NCBI GenBank assembly: GCA_027946365.1 | Contig: JAPEUQ010000003.1 | Span: forward strand, 1,178,001 to 1,242,000 | Source: Kalmusia sp. IMI 367209 | Lineage: Eukaryota > Ascomycota > Dothideomycetes > Pleosporales > Didymosphaeriaceae | Direction: 5' to 3' | DNA length: 64,000 nt | In this document: piece by piece, positions 53,673-64,000 of the stretch | Layout: every line of letters starts with the position of its first letter | Numbering within the stretch: the first letter of the stretch is position 1 | Made by a program: the position numbers and the translations under genes | The notes under the pieces: generated by a model | Databases searched by the model: none | What the model was told of the DNA's origin: nothing | What the model saw: the letters and a program-made list of their open reading frames with translations, nothing else

Positions 53673-55635
53673 AAAGACGGTCACAAACACAATGTACGAT
53701 GAGCCGCATATGGCGTTGTCAAAGGATATTCGCAACCTTGGGAAAACGCTAGCTAAAGTACGACCAGCTTGTCATGCACCCGACGTTACCCATGCGATAC
53801 CTGCATCCACTATGTCGGGGCGATGGCGGCCCTGTCTGGTTAGAGTACGGTTGGGAGTGTCCGGCAGTGTGGGTCACACGTCCGACGAGAATACATGGTC
53901 TACACCGTGGATGAACACGAGTGAGGCGATCGATTCGGAGGTCAGAGCTCAGAAAACACAAGGACACGCTCCAGGCGGCATATTAGCATCTGTTGATGGC
54001 GGCTAGTGAACGCCACAGCTAATTTAGAAGAGCGCGAAGGTGAGCATCGTTCCACACTAGATGTATCGACTTTGCTGAGCAAAGTTCAACATCTTCGCGC
54101 TCTGATGCGTCGGGGCACAGGGTGTGTCTTGGCCTCGGAGCAGGCGTTTGAATATTGATGCTTGCTATAGCATGCCCCAGTCCTACAAACCAAGAATAAC
54201 CGCGATTCCGCGTTTCAAGCCAGGTGGTTGTAGTCCCAAACTTGTGATGCCTCGAGAAGCCCAAATACTGCTCGCCATGTGTAATGATTTGCGATGGCAC
54301 GCAGCACGCGTGGGGCGTGGCGTAATCGACGACGTTATCGTCTGCTCATGAGGCATCACGAAGCTTGGCGTGATGCACATACCACCACTGATTGGACCCC
54401 GGTCGCGCATCCTCTGGTCTTCGGGGACCGCAGCGTGAACCGGAGATTGAGGCGAATCCCAATCGTGAGTGGTTCTTGCGTGTGGCGCGTTTGGGGGCGT
54501 TCACAGAGTTGCGCTCGAAGTCTAATGGTCCATAGGGGCAGGGACATGGGAGGTTGGGATAGGAGAAATAAAAAAGTGCTAGGAGAGGCTAGCGGCGGGT
54601 AGTCTGCATGTTCCATGAATGTGTCTGCGGGTGATGGGGGACTCCAATTTACGAGTTAATGCACAAGTTTTCCAAGTTGATGGGGGGCAGATACAGGGCG
54701 CCATGTAAATAGATGGTGACAAGACGGCCACTGGCTGGCTATAGCGAAGAGTTTTGGAGTTGAAGTGGTTCGCGGACATTCAAGTGTACATAGCCGGTCG
54801 CTACCGGATGATTGGCACCAATTTACACTTTTCGGATCTGCAAGAGCGGTTGGATGCGTGGCTGCAGGCGAGAGTCAGTTGCGGTCCTGTTCGGGTAGGT
54901 CCGCTGCCAGATTCTGAACGACTTCACCACCCCGCGCGCCCACAAGCCCCTTTTCGAGCGTGGAGGAGTTGCTGTTGCTTTTTTCTGCCCTGACGACTGC
55001 GCTGCCGCTCCGCATCGCTCTCTGCGCGCATGCCGCCCCCTCCTCGCTGCTCTCCGCACTTCACGTCCACCATTGCCTGATCCCTCGACCCACGGCAGGG
55101 CTACCCCCCCGGCCGAGTCTAAGTCCTCACCTGCACCTGCCCCTGCACGCCTGGTTGGGCCTGCTGCTGCCGCCGCGCTTGTCAACGTTCGACGCTCAAG
55201 CTCCTTTTCCCTGCCCCCCCAAAGCTCGTCCTTCAGGACTGCTGGACCCTGAGTTGCTTCTTCTCCAGCTCTCGTGAGGCCATTGTCATTCGTCACGCGT
55301 CTTCTCCTCACCCGTATCGCAGCGACACGTGTAGCAACGTGCAGCACCGCAAACCACAGACCCTGCTACTGCTGCTGCTGCTGCAACCATCCGTTGGTTG
55401 TCGACGCGCACCCAGCAGTCGGCAACGCGCCCGGGCTCTCCCCGCCCAAGTGACACCACGACGTCGCCGACTCCAGACAAAACTGCAACGCGCCGCCGCC
55501 GCCTGCCCAAACGCTAATCCAAGTCGACATCGCCCACAGAGGAGGCAGGATATGAATGCACCTTAGGTTTGCATTCGAAGGGTTGAGATAGAGTCGGCGC
55601 TGCTCTCTGAGCCTAACAGTTCCCAATCAGGAGGC
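53673..55635. other. Intergenic, 2.0 kb upstream of the kinesin gene
   Basis: This contains the kinesin promoter and probably a long 5' leader. A (CTG)n-like stretch occurs near 55363-55383. Open frames on both strands (54019-54300 -, 54823-55347 -, 54960-55277 +) overlap each other, are Arg/Ala/Pro-rich and have no domain. No RNA gene was recognised. Confidence 0.5.
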
Positions 55636-58631
55636 ATGGCGAGCCACACACTCCCGCGACCGTCGCGGCCCTCAATCGCCCCTCCGACGGGCCCGCTCCC
55701 CTCGCTACCAGTCGCAAAGTCCCGCGTTTCGAACATTAGTCCCGCCTCACGCTCTGCTCCAGGCTCGCTGCTTCCCGCCCGCCCCAACAGCAGGGCCGTT
55801 TCCTCCTCGGCTCTGCCTCAACGCCCAGCGTCCAAGGGCCACACCAACTCGACCTCCAACGTCCCGACCCTCACTGCCACCGATTCACCCGCCGGTCCAC
55901 TGCCACCAGGAAAGTCGCTGCGGAAGACGGTGAGCATCGGCGCATTTCCACAACCACCAAGAAATGCGAACAGACTAGGAAACCACCCGCCCAGTCCGCT
56001 GTCGGCCAGCTCGACACCGAACGGCGAATCGGTGGACGTGAGGCTCGCGCCTGGCTTCAAGGCCGCAACAACGACTCCCTCCAGAAGAGTGAGTCTCAAA
56101 AAGACTACTCCTCGGGTTTCCAATGTTGGTGGTCGGAGTCTGCTAGGGAAGTCACCGCTGTCTCCGCCGAGCTTGCTCAATGGCAGTGGGGAGTCACTAG
56201 CAGTAGAGAACGGCGGCCATCTAAGTCTTCCTTCCCCACCTCAGAGTCGAAACTCGTCCGCCCAAGGATCGTACGCAACCAGTGTGACCACGTTCGAGGA
56301 CGTGGGGGACGAAGACGGGCGGAGTCATACCGGAGCCAGCAATATGGTGGAAGACAATACCGCACAAAAAGATGGCAAAGGGAACGTTTTGGTCAGTGTG
56401 CGAGTACGGCCTGACGTTGGTGCCAAAGACAGCAAGCAGGAGCTGGAATGGGAAGTCAATAACAAACGCGCACTCATTGCATATAAAGGCCGGGAAGGTG
56501 GAGATTATTTCTATGGTAGGTTGCACCGCATGGCGCATGAAATTGCAAATAGCGGCTAATTGGAGGTGATGCAGACAACGTATTCGACACCCAAGACAAT
56601 AATGCCCGAGTGTACGATGCAGCTGCGAAGCGACTGGTCCGCCGGGTCATGGAAGGCTACCACGGCACCGTATTTGCATATGGAATGACCGGAACGGGTA
56701 AGACATTCTCCATGCAAGGAACCGCCACGAATCCGGGAGTCATACCATTGGCCATTACCGACATTTTCTCGTATATTCGCGAGACACCTCATCGGGAGTT
56801 CCTTCTCCGAGTCAGCTATCTAGAGATATACAACGAGAAAATTCACGATCTATTGGCTGGACCTATTGTAGCGCCAAATGGACAGCCAGGAGCCCAAGAG
56901 GAGATCAAGCTCAGAGAGGACAGCAAGCGTGGGGTTTATGCGACGCCCCTCAAGGAAGAGATCGTACAAAGCCCGACCCAACTGCTCAGAGTCATCGCCC
57001 GTGGAGACAATGCGCGACGAGTGGCAGGAACACAATTCAATGCTAGAAGTTCGCGAAGTCACGCTGTCGTGCAGATCGTCGTGGAAAGCCGTGAGCGTGG
57101 TGCTACTGGAAGCTTCAAGGATTCTAAGCGAACGGCCATCACACCTGGTGGCGTCCGCGTCTCCACTCTAAGTCTCATTGATCTGGCTGGTTCTGAAAAA
57201 GCCGCTGAGAACAAGGAGAGACGGACTGAGGGCTCTCATATTAACAAGAGTCTACTCACCCTAGGAACCGTCATCGCCCGATTGTCCAGCGACAAGGAAA
57301 AGGCAGCCTCCGACAAGGATAAGACGAGCAAGGAGAAGCATCTGCCCTATCGGGACAGCAAGCTCACCCGCCTCCTACAACCTGCTCTGTCCGGAAACTC
57401 TCTTGTTAGTATATTGTGTACTATTCAGATTGGCGCCAGCGGTAGCATCGCTGCAGCCAACACACACACGGGCGAGACCCTGAATACACTGAAGTTTGCT
57501 TCACGTGCAAAGAACAACATCGTCAGCCATGCTAAGAAGGCAGACGAGTCACTCGGTGCTGACGGCGATGCTGGAAGTCGTGCACTTCTCGACAGGTATC
57601 GATTAGAGATACAAGAGCTTAGAAAGCAATTGGAGGAGCAAAACAAAGCAAAAGAGACGCAGTCAGCACACGAAGAGCAAGAGAAGGATGAGGAAGAGGA
57701 AAAGGCAAGGGAGCTCGAAGATAGGCAGCGTCACGAGGAGCAGATGCTCGAGATGCAGCTTGCGAGGACTGCTCTGAAGGAGCGTATTGAACACCTGAAC
57801 AGACTGATTTTAAGCTCAAAGTCGCTCGGCGTTAACAACGGCCGGTCATTCTCATCAATGAGTCTTCAACGTGGCTCGACTGTCAGCGAGTTTCGACCAG
57901 TGTCCGTTCGATCGTCAGCTAGCCACGCTACGCTCGAGGTACCAAAACGAGGCTCACAGACTGCCCTCTCCGGAGTTCCACTGGACGGGGACGAGGATGA
58001 AGACTCACTCGGAGACAACGGTGACGGCACAGCTAGTCAGTCTGCACAGATACAATCGCTACAGACCGACCTCGTCGATAAGAACCGGTACATTGCAACG
58101 CTAGAGAAACGATTATTACAAGCTCGAAGATCTAGTCATTCACGCGTGTCCATGTCGCTTTCACAGAAGGTTGTGGGAAGCAGCGAAGATGGCGGTCTCA
58201 TTGCCACAATCGCAGAAAAGGACGCCGAGATTTCGAATCTGCGAGCACAGTTGGAGGACAAGGAGCGAATGATCGCAGCGCTGACCTCAGCGCGCAAGAA
58301 GAACGAGGCGGCACAGGAGCTTGCTAGCGATGGTTCACCAGGAAGCAGGAGGACATCGCACCAGCGTAGCGAGGGTAGCAACGGTAGCATGCTCCCGAAA
58401 GGGTCGCCGATCACTACGAGCCCAAAGACTTTCCAGCCCATGACAGCGAAAGCAGAGCGGAACATGGAGGACGTGACGAGGATGCTCGATGAGATGATTT
58501 CAAAACAGGTCGATTCAGTGCGCTCCTCCGACAAGGGACGCACAAGCAGCTTGACGGGTGATGCAAGCAGTGGCACTCGACGAAGTAGCCTTCGTCCCGT
58601 CAACGAGGTCCTGGCTAGCGAGGCCAGCTGA
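55636..58631 (+). CDS. kipA: Kinesin-7 type motor, Kip2/KipA-like
   Basis: Two exons (55636-56515, 56575-58631) encode 978 aa. A Ser/Pro/Arg-rich N-terminal extension of about 250 residues precedes the motor. Motor landmarks are VSVRVRPD, the P-loop GMTGTGKT (330-337), switch I NARSSRSH, switch II SLIDLAGSEKA and LPYRDSKLTRLLQPALSGNS. A neck and coiled coils follow (YRLEIQELRKQLEEQ and later TLEKRLLQARRS, EKDAEISNLRAQLEDKERMI). The motor with a long basic N-terminal extension fits the plus-end-directed Kip2/KipA/Tea2 group, which carries polarity factors and CLIP-170 on microtubules. Group assignment is inference; the kinesin call is certain. The start ATG gives MASHTLPRPSRPS. Confidence 0.93.
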
Positions 58632-60410
58632 TGTACGACATGAAGCCGTGGAATGCAAGGACACGACTGCAAAACAACGACTTCATCTCGCTACTACAAA
58701 AGAAGAAAGAGGTCGTAAGACACAAAGAGCGAAGCGAGGCGAAGCATGTAATGTTCAGATGTGTACGATGGTCGGGTTTCTTTTTTCGCAGGGCGCAGGG
58801 CGTTTCGGACGGCGGCATCATCAAGGGGATACAGACACGCAGGGCGACGTGTCGCGCCTTATATCTTCTTCTTTTCCTGTCGTTTTTACCACCTGTCTTA
58901 CTGGGCTTAGTCTAGCCTGTGCGGGATGCGCCGTTGATTTCTGGTGTTTCTTTTGCCGCGCTGAGGGAGACTCAGACTTGATACCCCGTGTTCTCCTTAC
59001 TGTTTTTTTTCTCAGTCAGCTGTCTAGCCTGTCTGTCCATCTATCTACGACTCGCAATCTGATACTACTTAATGCAGCTTCTACATCGGTGCTAGTAGCC
59101 ACGTCTGAAGGTCTCACTGCATCCACCGCAGACACGAGGGTTAGTGCAATCAGTCAGTGCATCTCATCTATATTGCGATTGTGCTTGCGCGCATGACAAA
59201 GGACGAATCCAATCCTCACGCGAGATGGCTGCGTTTGCCAGCGGATCATTACGCACCCACGCACGTACTCGCGCACTTTACATGAGGCCGAGGTCTGCTG
59301 TGCCGCGTAGCATAGCGCACCGTTGCTACAGGCGAGCCGTCATGTGAGCGCGTCGCCCGTGGTGCCGGAGTCCGGCGGCGCTAGACGAGGCGCGCGATTC
59401 TGCTTGTGGGATCGAGCGAACGCGACGGCTGCGGTTGCACCGTGTTTCAGGTTCGGGAGGTGGGACTGCTGGCGTGTGGATTGTGTAGTGAGGCGCTTGC
59501 GACGTCGTCATAGAAGAGAGGGGAGTGATGTGACGAGATGAGGGCACGCATAGCGGGGGGAATGTGTTTGGATGGTGGAGAGATGGAATGGAAGGAATTA
59601 TCTGATTTGAAGGTTCGATGAGGACACCTGATGGATCTGGTTCGGCAAGCGTCCAGGGCACCCGCTGATCTGATCGACGCCGCTGAAACACTCCTCCGGG
59701 CCAATCGCCTCCATCTGACACTTCATCTCGACAGCACACGCCGGGCATGCCCCAGGCCGTGGATTGGGCCTCCAACCCGGCAAAGCTTCTGAAAGGTTCT
59801 TCGTAAGTTTCGCTGGGTCCGCTTCCCTGCACGCCGTGCGGAAGTCTGTGCTCCCAAACGCCGTGAGCTTCAGAGGGTTCATGCTCGTGTCCCTTCTAAT
59901 TACGACCGGTACACCACGTCCTCTGCGAGGAACTTGGCATATCATCGTGGATTTATTTTCTCCGTGGACCGATTGAGCTTGCGACCTTTTTTCCTGGATG
60001 GGGATCTGGTGTCAATTTGTTTCGGGTTGGTGTGAAACTACTTACGACTTTGATCGCTTCTCTTCCGGACACCTGAACGACTTCGTGGCTTCAGCAGACT
60101 GGATGCTTGCGCCGTGCGACTGTTGAGTTTCGCCCACCTTCCTTTCTCGACCCTCCTTTTTGCTATCCTAGCATCTTGATTCTCTCTCTTTTCTTACGCT
60201 CCTTGAGCCGAGGCGTCTCGACGAGCCTTTCGCTCCCGTTTTCTTTACCGTATCAACGGTCGACTACAAAACCTGCAGGGCCAGGTAGCGGCCTAGACAG
60301 CCTCCAGCTGCACCATCTCATCATTGGAACGCCACGGCCCGCCTTAGTCCGGTTCCATACCATTCTATATAGCCAAACAACAGAAAGAGTCCAGTGTTGT
60401 GCATTCGACG
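58632..60410. other. Intergenic, 1.8 kb
   Basis: This contains the kinesin 3' flank and the promoter/leader of the fucosyltransferase gene. A minus-strand frame inside 59598-59945 has several Cys (GACPACAVEMKCQMEA), but no signal peptide, splice partner or known domain supports it. I see no RNA gene. Confidence 0.5.
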
Positions 60411-62432
60411 ATGCTCAACCAGGCGACACAGAAGTTCAAGAAGATGCACGCGAGACGAAATCCCAATAATCTGCAGGTAGCGTCAACGGCATCGTACTCA
60501 CAGCTCAGTCCATCCATAACGTCGGCAACGTTCCTAAGCCCCACGGTTGCGTCAAGAAGAGGGTTGTTGAGCCCTTCGCCGCCGCCGAGTCCGAATTTAC
60601 CGTCGTTGATCCCAAGGCATGGGAAGAAACAGCCTTCGACGAGCCATACGCGGCTAGTGAAGCGAGTATTGATCGGATGCTGTGGAGTAGCTATGTTGGT
60701 CTGGCTCATCATACGGCAAATCTATGCGCACCAACAGCAGTCGGCGGAATTTCAGGAGGATGTCGGGGAGTGGGAGATGGTTGGGGGAAATCTCCTACCC
60801 GAGGAGCCGTCCGCAGTGATAGTGCAGGATCTCAAGGGCAAACCTAGGTGGACAGTATCGATACCGTCGAAATACGAGTTCCCGCTACAACCCCAACACT
60901 ATCGCGATATCTGCCAGCAATCGATGGAGATGTCGAAACAGTTGCGTGAAGATGCGCAGGCCAATAGTGGTATTGCTAGGCGGATGCTGGGTTACTATCA
61001 GAAAGATAAATATTATATTGACATTGGGGATGCGGAGGAACAGGCACTGCTGCCACAGTCGAAGGCCAAGGGTAGACCAAAGGGCTTTGTGGATGACAGT
61101 GCCATTGCGAACAAGGAGTCCACAGACGGACAGAAAGTATGCGATAAGACGTTGACATACGTGATGGAGACGAGCGATGCTGGTTTCGGCAACACGTTGA
61201 TGCGCTTGTGGATGTCGTACGGTCTGGCACAGGCCGAGAACCGAACTTTCTTCGTCGACGATTCTCGATGGTCAGTCCAAATTGCTATGCCCATCTACCA
61301 GAATGTGTATCACTGACTTCCCATAGGCCATACGGCAAATACTCAACCTACTTCCTTCCCCCACCCGCCGCAGGATGTCTCCCTCCTCCGACCTCGCACA
61401 TGACGCCCTGTCCACACAACGCCCGCCACCTTGTCGTATCTGGCGCAACTGTCACCTCCGCTTTTGGCCATGCCTTCACCGAAGAATACGAAGACCCTAC
61501 AAAGCAATACGTTCAACGCCAGCACAAGATCTTCGGACTCCTCCGGACTGGTTACGAGGCCCTCTTCAAGCTCCGCGCCGACGACGCAACTTACGTCCTC
61601 GACCGTGCCCACACACTCTACGGCCCGATCGCCAAAGACGGCGGCATTAGCATTGGCATCCACGTCCGCCGCGGCGACAAGCATCCCTACGAATTCCAGT
61701 ATCAGAAAGACTACATCCCTCTCGACCGGTACATGGATACCGCGCGTGACTTATACATAACGCGCATCGAGAACGCAAACTCGAAATCAAAGTTGAAACG
61801 TAGTATATCTGAGAATAATCTCTTCACTAGACACACCTCCTCCAAACTTGTACTTGCCTCGGACGACCCCACCGTCTACGAATCCGGAGAACTAGGGCCC
61901 AACTCAATTCGCGCTCAAGATCGAATAATCCTGGCATCCAAAGCTGCTCTGGAAGCCGCACAAGGAAAAGAACCCCTGGATTGATGAGATTACCGGTTGG
62001 GAAGGCGGCTTCTACCGCGACGTGTTCTTCTCGCTGGGCCAACCGACCGTCAACGCAGAAGTCAAGCATGATAACGCCAATGTGCCCGAGGCGGCGATGA
62101 ATCTGAGGGAGTTGGTGGGCAGGGCGTACTTGATGGATTTGGCGGTTGTGGGGAAGGCGGATACGGTGGTCTGCACGGTCAGTAGTGTGGGGTGTAGGGT
62201 GTTGGCTGTTATGTTGGGGTGGGAGAGTGCGTTTGTCAAGGGGGATTGGGTTAATGTTGATGGAGAGTTTGATTGGAGGGGGGATTGTTTGGTAGATGCG
62301 TTTTTGATGAGATACCCAGCATCTATACATTCGTTTCTGAGGGAATGTTTTGTTTGGATAGGTTCCAGCTTATGGCTGAAGCGAGCGAATACAACTGAAA
62401 TCGACTCAATAAGATACAAACACTATGATTAG
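60411..62432 (+). CDS. Type II membrane glycosyltransferase, GT23 (alpha-1,6-fucosyltransferase)-like, one-base frameshift in this sequence
   Basis: Exons are 60411-61270 and 61327-62432, together 3n+1. A Ser/Pro-rich cytosolic tail leads to a TM anchor at about 85-104 (VLIGCCGVAMLVWLIIRQIY), the usual Golgi type II layout. The luminal domain has YVMETSDAGFGNTLMRLWMS, then the GDP-fucose-type motif GIHVRRGDKHPYEFQY near 397 and KLVLASDDPTVYESGE. After LEAAQG the frame meets a stop at 61982-61984. Removing one A from the AAAA run at 61966-61969 continues it as KNPWIDEITGWEGGFYRDVF and on to 62432, giving 654 aa. No intron explains the shift. The Arg-rich motif and the SDDP block match GT23/NodZ-type fucosyltransferases; acceptor and linkage cannot be read. 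Confidence 0.8.
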
Positions 62433-62850
62433 CTATGCAGCGGTGATGTGAGTGCTCGACAGAAAAGAGGAAGGCAGCCACATAGTACTGGGACAGAAGT
62501 CTGAACAATCTCTCTGGATGGATGGAGTGAGTGCGGTATGCAGAAGACACTCAAGGACGGATTCCTGACCTTTGTCCTGGATCTAAAGTAGCAGCTAACG
62601 AGGCAGCCTTGTTGGCACGGTCACAGGGTTCCTCCGTTGCCGACTATAGGTATTAATCACTATACAGCTTACCTCTGAATTGTACAAAGCACGTCAATTC
62701 GGAGAGGCCACAGGCATAAATGTACGTCGGCCATAGATGCCATGAACGTGATTCATACGCTGACGTGATGAGCAAGATTCTCTCGCGCGATCCATAAGAG
62801 CATGCATTCACATCCAGTTTTAACGTTTCCCGTCCAGGCTGGCTCATGTA

Positions 62851-62991
62851 TGAGTATCAGGGCTGAGCTTGGCATTGAAGGATTATTCATTGTGGATTCA
62901 GACCCTCTTTCAGTTTCGTTTCTTTGTGGAAAACGAACTCTAGCGTTGACATCAACATCATTGATGGTTGAAGTTTGAGTATCAGGGCTGA
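62851..62991 (+). repeat. Pair of 16-bp direct repeats, 125 bp apart
   Basis: The 16-mer TGAGTATCAGGGCTGA occurs at 62851-62866 and again at 62976-62991 in non-coding DNA about 530 bp upstream of the epoxide hydrolase gene. It could be a regulatory pair or a small duplication. Confidence 0.9.
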
Positions 62992-63464
62992 TTCCTTAGT
63001 GTGGGATCTGATTACGTCCCGCACCTGTACGCTACCTTCTTACGGTAAGGAGGATACATGACGCCTTCTAAAACCTGATTTATAATAGTTGCCAATCTAC
63101 AATTGTTAACCAAATCCTCCATGATTATTAACGTCCTCATGCTGTTTACGGAATAGGTGATCATTACGACCACGTGCGGTCGACGCATTATGTCGCGCTA
63201 ATCTGCAGAGCAAGCTCGGATTGGTCGCACCCTTCATTCTTACTTCATCCTCCTCGCACGTCAATGCTAACTAAAGTTCTCACACGGACGTTTTTCCAAG
63301 GCTTGGGGAGCTTCGACGTGCTGTCCAACGTTCATCATTGAAGTTGACTGGTCCATTTAGTGCTCATTTCGCAAAATTGGCCGGAGCACTTCGCGAGCGC
63401 ATTACAAATGCTGGGACTAGCTAGGATCGCGTTGACGATGCATCCAACAGAGAGAAAATATGGG

Positions 63465-63470
63465 TATAAA
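63465..63470 (+). promoter_or_regulatory. TATA box of the epoxide hydrolase gene
   Basis: TATAAA in the context GGGTATAAAACC sits 56 bp upstream of the ATG, the clearest TATA element in the window. Such boxes are typical of regulated rather than housekeeping genes. Confidence 0.6.
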
Positions 63471-63525
63471 ACCTTCGAGATGCAGCTCGTACTCGTCTTG
63501 AACCAGCAACTTCGTTCAACTCAAG

Positions 63526-64000
63526 ATGTTCTCCAAGGTCACTTCGCGCACGCGGGCTCTGCCGCTCCTCTCCCTACTCACTGCTGCTGTCAGTGCTCAT
63601 CCGTTGACTGAAAGGGCGCCCACGTACGAGCCGAAGCCCTACACTGTCAATGTCGACCCTGCTTTCATCCAAGAGACGCGTGACAAGGTCATCAAGTTCC
63701 GCGAAACGGTTGATATCGACGCACCAGCATGGTTCGACGGGCCCCCGGCTACTGATATCAACGCCGTTGCGAAGTACTGGGCTGAAGAATATGATTGGTC
63801 TGCAGTACAGGATGGAATCAACGCGAATTTCTCACACTACTATACCACCGTACCCGCACCAGGAGGCAACTACACTCAGCCCTTAGATCTTCACTTCATC
63901 CATCAGCGCAGCGAGAGGGAAGACGCTATCCCTATCCTCTTCCTACATGGCTGGCCTTCCACGAGCTTAGAGTGGGAGAAGATTATCCTACCTCTCGCTA
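63526..64000 (+). CDS. Secreted epoxide hydrolase, 5' part (cut by the window end)
   Basis: The visible 158 codons are open to the window edge. MFSKVTSRTRALPLLSLLTAAVSA is a signal peptide. The epoxide-hydrolase N-terminal domain follows: YTVNVDPAFIQETRDKVIKF, then AKYWAEEYDWSAVQDGINAN and LHFIHQRSEREDAIPILFLH. HGWP at the end is the oxyanion-hole HGXP motif of microsomal-type epoxide hydrolases (alpha/beta-hydrolase fold). The catalytic Asp, the His and the lid Tyr residues lie beyond the window. NFS and NYT are glycosylation sites, in keeping with secretion. The substrate is unknown; secreted fungal members act on host or environmental epoxides, which is inference here. Confidence 0.9.
   Translation, partial: MFSKVTSRTRALPLLSLLTAAVSAHPLTERAPTYEPKPYTVNVDPAFIQETRDKVIKFRETVDIDAPAWFDGPPATDINAVAKYWAEEYDWSAVQDGINANFSHYYTTVPAPGGNYTQPLDLHFIHQRSEREDAIPILFLHGWPSTSLEWEKIILPLA

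Larger units (their letters stand above)
62433..63525. other. Intergenic, 1.1 kb
   Basis: This is the promoter side of the epoxide hydrolase gene. It contains a 16-bp direct repeat and no credible open frame. Confidence 0.55.

Noticed and set aside
59598..59945. Cys-containing minus-strand open frame, possible small secreted protein
   Set aside because: It has no signal peptide, overlaps other frames, and the Cys pattern fits no known family.
1..64000. tRNA, rRNA, spliceosomal snRNA, transposon and CRISPR signatures
   Set aside because: Reading by eye for B-box-like GTTCGA motifs, U2/U6 core sequences, transposase motifs and regularly spaced repeats gave nothing convincing; a covariance-model scan could still find small RNAs.

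Overview
The window is nuclear DNA of a filamentous ascomycete (Pezizomycotina). Genes carry short introns of about 45-130 bp with GT...AG ends and CTAAC/CTGAC-type branch sites, lie densely on both strands, and encode fungal-type proteins such as Ire1, Pxr1 with a G-patch, a DUF3328/UstYa protein and Mid2-like sensors. A three-gene mycosporine cluster fits a pigmented or sun-exposed lineage such as many Dothideomycetes; class and genus are inference. I find no rRNA, tRNA, transposon or CRISPR. I rebuilt exon structures by hand. In every multi-exon gene with an intact frame the exon lengths sum to a multiple of three, which supports the models. Layout, 1-24 kb: SmB (-) and RPL11 (+) are head to head; then a 2 kb gene-poor stretch with a strong C-to-G strand switch; a four-TM MARVEL-like protein (-); a 3.2 kb microsatellite-rich gap with one doubtful small gene; the UPR sensor IRE1 (-); CCT2 (-) head to head with the spliceosomal pseudo-deubiquitinase SAD1 (+); a GST-kappa/HCCA isomerase-like gene (+); a UstYa-like oxidase (-); and proteasome beta7 PRE4 (-) head to head with an HCNGP/SAP30BP protein (+). 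Layout, 24-41 kb: proteasome beta6 PRE7 (+); a Mid2-like cell-surface protein (-); an acidic/RS nuclear protein (-); an IMPACT-domain protein (+); a small unknown gene (-); mitochondrial bL34 (-) head to head with a K/E-rich nuclear protein (+); mevalonate kinase ERG12 (+); PXR1 (-); a small secreted protein (-); and a secreted PEBP-like protein (-). Layout, 42-64 kb: the mycosporine cluster is mysA-like sugar-phosphate cyclase (-), a 1.3 kb divergent promoter, a COMT-type O-methyltransferase (+) and a membrane-anchored ATP-grasp ligase (+). It is followed by UTP13 (-) head to head with a multi-pass membrane protein (+), a KIP2/KipA-type kinesin (+), a GT23-like fucosyltransferase (+) and the 5' part of a secreted epoxide hydrolase (+) cut by the window edge. 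How the genes relate: most are housekeeping (splicing: SmB, SAD1, HCNGP; ribosome: RPL11, UTP13, PXR1, bL34m; protein quality control: CCT2, PRE4, PRE7, IRE1) and many share short bidirectional promoters. The mys trio is the clear specialised-metabolism unit: cyclase, methylation to 4-deoxygadusol, then amino-acid ligation. No imine-forming fourth enzyme lies nearby, so an oxo-mycosporine is the expected product. Three otherwise intact genes (PRE4, the 31.7 kb unknown, the fucosyltransferase) each carry exactly one extra base in a homopolymer, which looks like sequencing error more than gene decay.
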